64,000 bases of DNA, taken from assembly GCF_021155765.1 (NCBI RefSeq), contig NC_060114.1, positions 5,208,001-5,272,000 of the forward strand, read 5' to 3'. This stretch comes from Diprion similis (taxonomy: Eukaryota; Arthropoda; Insecta; Hymenoptera; Diprionidae). The first letter of the stretch is position 1. Each line of letters starts with the position of its first letter. Shown piece by piece: positions 63,301 to 64,000 of the stretch. The notes beneath the pieces were generated by a model that was given only the letters and a program-made list of their open reading frames with translations, searched no databases and was not told the DNA's origin. The translations under genes were made by a program, and so were the position numbers.

Positions 63301-63473
63301 AATTTTTTTTTGTTTATTTTCACCCAGCGGTGACCGCATCGGTGTACAAGATGAGAGGTAACTGGACCACGGAAGATCCGGTCACGGCTCCTCCGATGGA
63401 TCAGCAGCAGATAAACGTCGAGTCCCAGCATTCGCCAGCCACGCCCGCCTGGAATATCAGCGACAAAATCGTG
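18431..63473 (+). CDS. 5' part of an unidentified gene with a 45-kb first intron
   Basis: Exon 1 is 18431-18458 (ATG, nine codons plus one base) followed by the strong donor GTAAGTAAG. Exon 2 is 63328-63473, with a T-rich tract and CACCCAG acceptor before it and GTGAGT after it. Joined, they read 58 residues beginning MSNHFTNNNAVTASVYKMRG, with sequons NWT (21-23) and NIS (52-54), a Pro/Thr- and Gln-containing stretch, and no signal peptide or membrane segment. Composition is protein-like and frame-consistent. I do not recognise the protein. Sequons near an N-terminus would fit an extracellular tail such as that of a receptor, but nothing proves this. The gene continues past the right edge. 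Met18 is an alternative start if exon 1 is wrong. Confidence 0.55.
20715..21015. promoter_or_regulatory. GC-rich island in the intron
   Basis: About 300 bp that rise sharply above the AT-rich surroundings. Overlapping frames of 91-96 codons exist on both strands and reflect the absence of AT-rich stops. It could be an enhancer or an alternative promoter; I see no decisive motif. Confidence 0.3.
21474..22177. mobile_element. 700-bp fold-back element
   Basis: The left end GGGGTTACGTGGATCTTGAA at 21477-21496 is matched by the reverse complement of GTTCAAGACC, CACGTAACACCC at 22151-22172. Inside, further blocks pair (for example ACCCAGTATTTCTGCGGTGG near 21655 with the complement of CCGCCTAAACACTGGGTTT near 21961). 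Arms are about 340 bp. There is no coding sequence. Non-autonomous fold-back transposon. Confidence 0.75.
22271..22370. mobile_element. ~100-bp mini-element with a C-rich centre
   Basis: GTGTCATTCAAGAATTACGT at 22271-22290 is the imperfect inverse of ACGTAGTACTCGAATAACGC at 22351-22370. The middle is CCCC-rich. Its GAGGGTGTTACGTAG word resembles the terminus of the fold-back element ending about 95 bp earlier. Confidence 0.6.
27202..27223. repeat. Poly-C tract of 22 bases
   Basis: Uninterrupted C run inside a GC-richer patch (27050-27280) next to the minisatellite. Confidence 0.9.
27365..27865. repeat. Minisatellite with a unit near 55-65 bp
   Basis: About eight units share the core GAATAGTTGAGAAAAAATAG, then GTTGAGGACTGTGTATA and CAGTCTGTATACAATG. 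Unit length varies because AATAGTTGA is itself duplicated in some units. Open minus frames of 165 and 156 codons cross the array and are repeat artefacts. Confidence 0.85.
27985..28110 (+). repeat. Dispersed repeat, GACAACTATAATCA family, copy 1
   Basis: Contains AGTTAACTAAACAAAAGAG followed by GACAACTATAATCATACA. The same two words recur with similar spacing at about 28605-28720, 36010-36110 and 61470-61610. Confidence 0.55.
28605..28720 (+). repeat. Dispersed repeat, GACAACTATAATCA family, copy 2
   Basis: CAATCAAACAAGCAAAATG followed by TTTTGACAACTATAATCAAA and TTAATAGTTACGAGCAAA. Confidence 0.55.
28855..29130. promoter_or_regulatory. GC-rich island in the intron
   Basis: About 275 bp with many CpG dinucleotides in an AT-rich context. 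A 122-codon minus frame (28767-29135) crosses it but shows no known motif. Candidate regulatory sequence. Confidence 0.3.
29469..29967. mobile_element. 499-bp MITE with clear terminal inverted repeats
   Basis: The left end GGGACGTTCCACGCTAAATC continues with GGACAGTTTGAAA; the right end is its inverse, ending GGCGTGGAACGCCC. The interior is AT-rich and non-coding. TA-rich sequence at both sides hides the target duplication. GTGGAACGCCCC at about 25226 is a worn terminus of the same kind. Confidence 0.8.
32817..32926. repeat. Long hairpin with a 22-bp perfect stem and 5-base loop
   Basis: Bases 32847-32868 are perfectly complementary to 32874-32895 around the loop TGTGG. Pairing continues outward with mismatches (ACCAATCGCGATT against TCGTGATTGG) to about 32817 and 32926. 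It may be a palindromic mobile element or a structured RNA; the tiny loop argues against a usual microRNA precursor. Confidence 0.75.
33084..33109. repeat. Poly-A tract
   Basis: A run of about 26 A; a GAAA microsatellite follows at about 33286-33312. Confidence 0.85.
33572..33656 (+). repeat. Direct repeat copy A beside the cyclase fragment
   Basis: GGTGTGAGTATACATAGTG, GCCTAGGAGTGCAG and CCAAAAAAGTTTCTCTC recur at 34101-34185. In this copy the unit breaks off into the cyclase-like exon. Confidence 0.75.
33600..33922 (+). pseudogene. Adenylate cyclase type 10-like exon fragment
   Basis: The open frame contains IIGGNGSYHYLVAGPPLEED, KLAKEVCLPGDLVL, SAWGHCNP and YEYVIKDTYNVKV. From memory this pattern resembles the second cyclase domain of insect soluble adenylate cyclases (ADCY10-like), which make cAMP. 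The similar part spans about 33667-33847 and ends at a possible donor GAAG|GTAATG. The frame upstream of it is repeat DNA, and no neighbouring cyclase exon is visible on either side. I read it as a stray exon carried or duplicated into the intron, not a working gene. The identification rests on recognition only. Confidence 0.5.
34101..34232 (+). repeat. Direct repeat copy B beside the cyclase fragment
   Basis: Repeats copy A and then extends through GCGTACCAACGGCGCCAAAA and GATCGGTGGTGATTAA, which is also found inverted at 47080-47160. Confidence 0.75.
35702..36009 (+). repeat. Two-copy tandem duplication, ~153-bp unit
   Basis: ACCGAGAGAAATTTCTG opens both units (35703 and 35856) and each closes with GACAAAAAATCATTATCA. 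The copies differ at only a handful of positions, so the duplication is fairly young. Confidence 0.85.
36010..36110 (+). repeat. Dispersed repeat, GACAACTATAATCA family, copy 3
   Basis: AACTTAACAAACAGATT, GATGATCAGAAAATAC and TTGACAACTATAACCACACT in the same order as in the other copies. Confidence 0.55.
37846..37905 (+). repeat. Coding-like repeat, plus copy
   Basis: The frame reads LLDEMKQFEVRLHRFMEVDH. It matches the minus-strand copy at 38335-38394 at the DNA and protein level. Family unknown. Confidence 0.5.
38335..38394 (-). repeat. Coding-like repeat, minus copy
   Basis: The minus frame reads VLDEAKQPEVKPHRLIEIDH, 13 of 20 positions like the plus copy about 450 bp away. Most base differences preserve similar residues, which suggests descent from a protein-coding source. 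No catalytic motif is visible. Confidence 0.5.
40098..40450 (+). mobile_element. One-ended mini-element, terminus ATACGGGGCATTCCA
   Basis: The terminus resembles the complement of AGAATGCCCCGTATG near 9101 and of GAATACCCCGTATA near 52686. No matching right end was found nearby, so limits are uncertain. Confidence 0.35.
40640..40880. promoter_or_regulatory. GC-rich island in the intron
   Basis: About 240 bp rich in CpG, with CAGCTG-type E-boxes (CGACAGCTGACC), next to TTAGG repeats. Candidate enhancer or alternative promoter. Confidence 0.3.
40888..40947 (+). repeat. Interstitial TTAGG telomere-type repeat
   Basis: Two short runs of TTAGG (40889-40900 and 40915-40946, with a GATTAGG variant) separated by about 15 bases. 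Confidence 0.7.
44901..44920 (+). repeat. Poly-G tract, interrupted once
   Basis: Thirteen G, one A, then six G. Confidence 0.9.
45595..46170. promoter_or_regulatory. GC-rich island with a CAG microsatellite
   Basis: About 575 bp of raised GC. (GCA)n of nine to ten units lies at 45689-45717. Overlapping frames of about 90-97 codons are open in two phases and carry no known motif. Candidate regulatory region. Confidence 0.3.
46488..46536 (+). repeat. 25-bp tandem duplication
   Basis: TCGAGAATTCATTTCTGACT followed by AAA occurs twice, at 46488 and 46513. Confidence 0.8.
47080..47160 (-). repeat. Inverted copy C of the repeat beside the cyclase fragment
   Basis: The minus strand carries GTTTCTCTCTC, ACTGGACTGGACT, TGTACCAACCGCACCAAAAT and GATCGGTGGTGATTAAT, as in copy B at 34161-34232. 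It shows that the repeat is a dispersed family, independent of the cyclase exon. Confidence 0.7.
48820..49510. promoter_or_regulatory. GC-rich candidate regulatory region with CTCF- and CRE-like sites
   Basis: Raised GC with homeodomain-type TAATTA/TAATTG words. GCGCCATCTGGTGT at 49275-49288 fits the CTCF core (SYGCCMYCTRSTGG) at 13 of 14 positions. A perfect TGACGTCA cAMP-response element lies at 49496-49503. Function is inferred from motifs only. Confidence 0.4.
50440..50900 (+). repeat. Four diverged ~120-bp satellite units
   Basis: Each unit has a form of GAGGTTTTT, then GGTCGCTGATCACGAATCTG, then AGGTCAGATTTG; units start near 50450, 50566, 50688 and 50810. Spacing is about 115-122 bp. 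Confidence 0.75.
51110..51297. repeat. Inverted repeat, 29-bp arms
   Basis: 51110-51138 pairs with 51269-51297 (GTTACTAATGC and GCATTAGTAAC cores) around an A/T-rich loop of about 130 bases. Confidence 0.75.
51312..51367 (+). other. Retroelement-end hairpin, weakly hammerhead-like
   Basis: CTGAAGA, then a GACCC/GGGTC stem, then GAAAC and later GTC. This order echoes a hammerhead ribozyme core, CUGANGA-stem II-GAAA-GUC, but one extra G after CTGAAGA breaks the exact geometry and stem III is poor. It may be a worn retroelement end. Confidence 0.25.
51744..51764 (+). repeat. Poly-G tract of 21 bases
   Basis: Inside a GC-rich patch at 51575-51900 with no supported gene. Confidence 0.9.
52910..53230. 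repeat. Satellite units of the GGTCGCTGAT family, partly inverted
   Basis: Contains TGGCGGATC three times, GGGGTCGCTGATTGGATT and its near inverse AATCAGCGATCTCAAGACCC at about 53100. Same family as 50440-50900. Confidence 0.7.
56064..56123. repeat. GA microsatellite
   Basis: About 60 bases of (GA)n with AAAG interruptions. Confidence 0.9.
57325..57355. repeat. TG microsatellite
   Basis: About 15 uninterrupted TG units. Confidence 0.9.
60560..61150. promoter_or_regulatory. GC-rich island with AGG repeat and poly-C
   Basis: Raised GC; (AGG)n at 60875-60900 and a C run at 61029-61042. Overlapping frames of 83-141 codons on both strands look like composition effects. Candidate regulatory segment about 2.2-2.8 kb upstream of exon 2. 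Confidence 0.3.
61470..61610 (+). repeat. Dispersed repeat, GACAACTATAATCA family, copy 4
   Basis: GTAGTTAACTAAACTAACAG, TATGACTAGAAAATTTGC and TTGAAAACCATAATCACACT follow the same order as in copies 1 and 3. Confidence 0.5.
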
Positions 63474-64000
63474 GTGAGTAACCCCCGAGACGCCCCTGCA
63501 TCATCCCCCTCATCAAACCCCGCGACGTGGAGGAGAGCCCAGCCTCTCTCTAGCAAAATTCGTCATTTGCCGAGCTCCGCCATCACTGAGTTTCCCCTTT
63601 TTTCCCGAACGAAACTCGCGATCAGTGCAATCGATACACTCGTGCTTTTTATCTTTTTTCCTTTTTTCCTTCTTTCTGCAATCTTTATTTTCGCGCAAGT
63701 AGAATTTTTATCACTATTGTTATTAGATATAGATAAATACGGAAGAAGATTAAGCGTGCAGTATGTTGTGGTAGGTTAGTTTGCCTTTTAAACGAACTCA
63801 ATACTTGAATTAAAATCTTATTTGTTGCATATAATAGTTGCTTCGGAGTATTTCTAATTACATTGATATTGTTACGATTCGAGAGGTCTGCAAGTATTGA
63901 TTTTAGTTGAAGGAAAATGTGGCGCTAGTAACTATTTAGTATTACTTTAGTAATTAGTATACTAGATTTTCTAACTATTGAGATAGTAAATCTGTTTGTC
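63474..64000. other. Start of the second intron of the long-intron gene
   Basis: Sequence after the GTGAGT donor. An open frame continues to 63779 but turns into T-rich, low-complexity residues, as expected for read-through into an intron. Confidence 0.5.

Larger units (their letters stand above)
18459..63327 (+). other. Giant first intron, repeat-rich, no internal gene proven
   Basis: About 44.9 kb of mostly AT-rich DNA with long A and T runs. No frame longer than 165 codons occurs, and the longest are shadows of tandem repeats. Large first introns of this kind are usual in developmental or neural insect genes and often hold enhancers. The separate entries below list what could be distinguished. 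Confidence 0.55.
18403..63361 (+). other. Overlapping upstream ORF in the long-intron gene
   Basis: An ATG at 18403 opens a frame different from the main start at 18431. It runs 56 bases to the end of exon 1 and, after splicing, 34 bases into exon 2 (63328-63361), ending at TAA. The product would be 29 residues, so the uORF overlaps the main start and would be expected to lower its translation. It depends on the inferred splice. Confidence 0.45.

Overview
The window looks like AT-rich insect nuclear DNA. The evidence is intron-split genes with GT/AG junctions, arthropod TCAGT initiators, AATAAA poly(A) signals, CYP4-type P450s, many fold-back mini-transposons, and a short interstitial run of the TTAGG insect telomere motif. 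A hymenopteran is my guess for the order, but the sequence alone does not prove it.

Region 1 (about 1-15.6 kb) is a head-to-tail pair of clan-4 (CYP4-like) cytochrome P450 genes on the plus strand. Each has 12 exons with identical phases; ten of the eleven internal junctions sit at the same residue, and exon 7 differs by one codon. I could join both without a frameshift: P450-1 is 529 aa (2312-7300) and P450-2 is 524 aa (10435-15413). Both keep the N-terminal anchor, the WxxHRK helix C motif, CETxMG-like motif, I-helix GSDTT, ExxR, PERF and FxGGxRxCIG. Both have Ala where most CYP4 enzymes carry the Glu that links heme covalently. The two share a TATA plus TCAGTT upstream layout. The cluster is full of fold-back repeats: a 1.3-kb inverted repeat just upstream of P450-1, a 1.6-kb intron 3 in P450-1 against 72 bp in P450-2, and two nearly identical inverted ~370-bp copies that flank exon 7 of P450-2.

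Region 2 (15.6-18.4 kb) is intergenic and becomes GC-rich just before a TATA-less promoter with initiator TCAGTT at 18364 and a perfectly spaced DPE match (AGATA, +28 to +32).

Region 3 (18.4-64 kb) is best read as one gene with a very long first intron. A tiny exon (ATG 18431, nine codons, strong donor) joins in frame to a coding exon at 63328-63473, giving a 58-residue N-terminus of unknown identity with two N-glycosylation sequons; the gene runs off the right edge. The ~45-kb intron has no convincing gene of its own. It holds mini-transposons, minisatellites, dispersed satellite units, homopolymer G/C tracts, several GC-rich islands that may be regulatory, and an adenylate cyclase 10-like exon fragment embedded in a direct repeat (about 33.6-34.2 kb). 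Almost all other open frames are chance frames or shadows of repeats.
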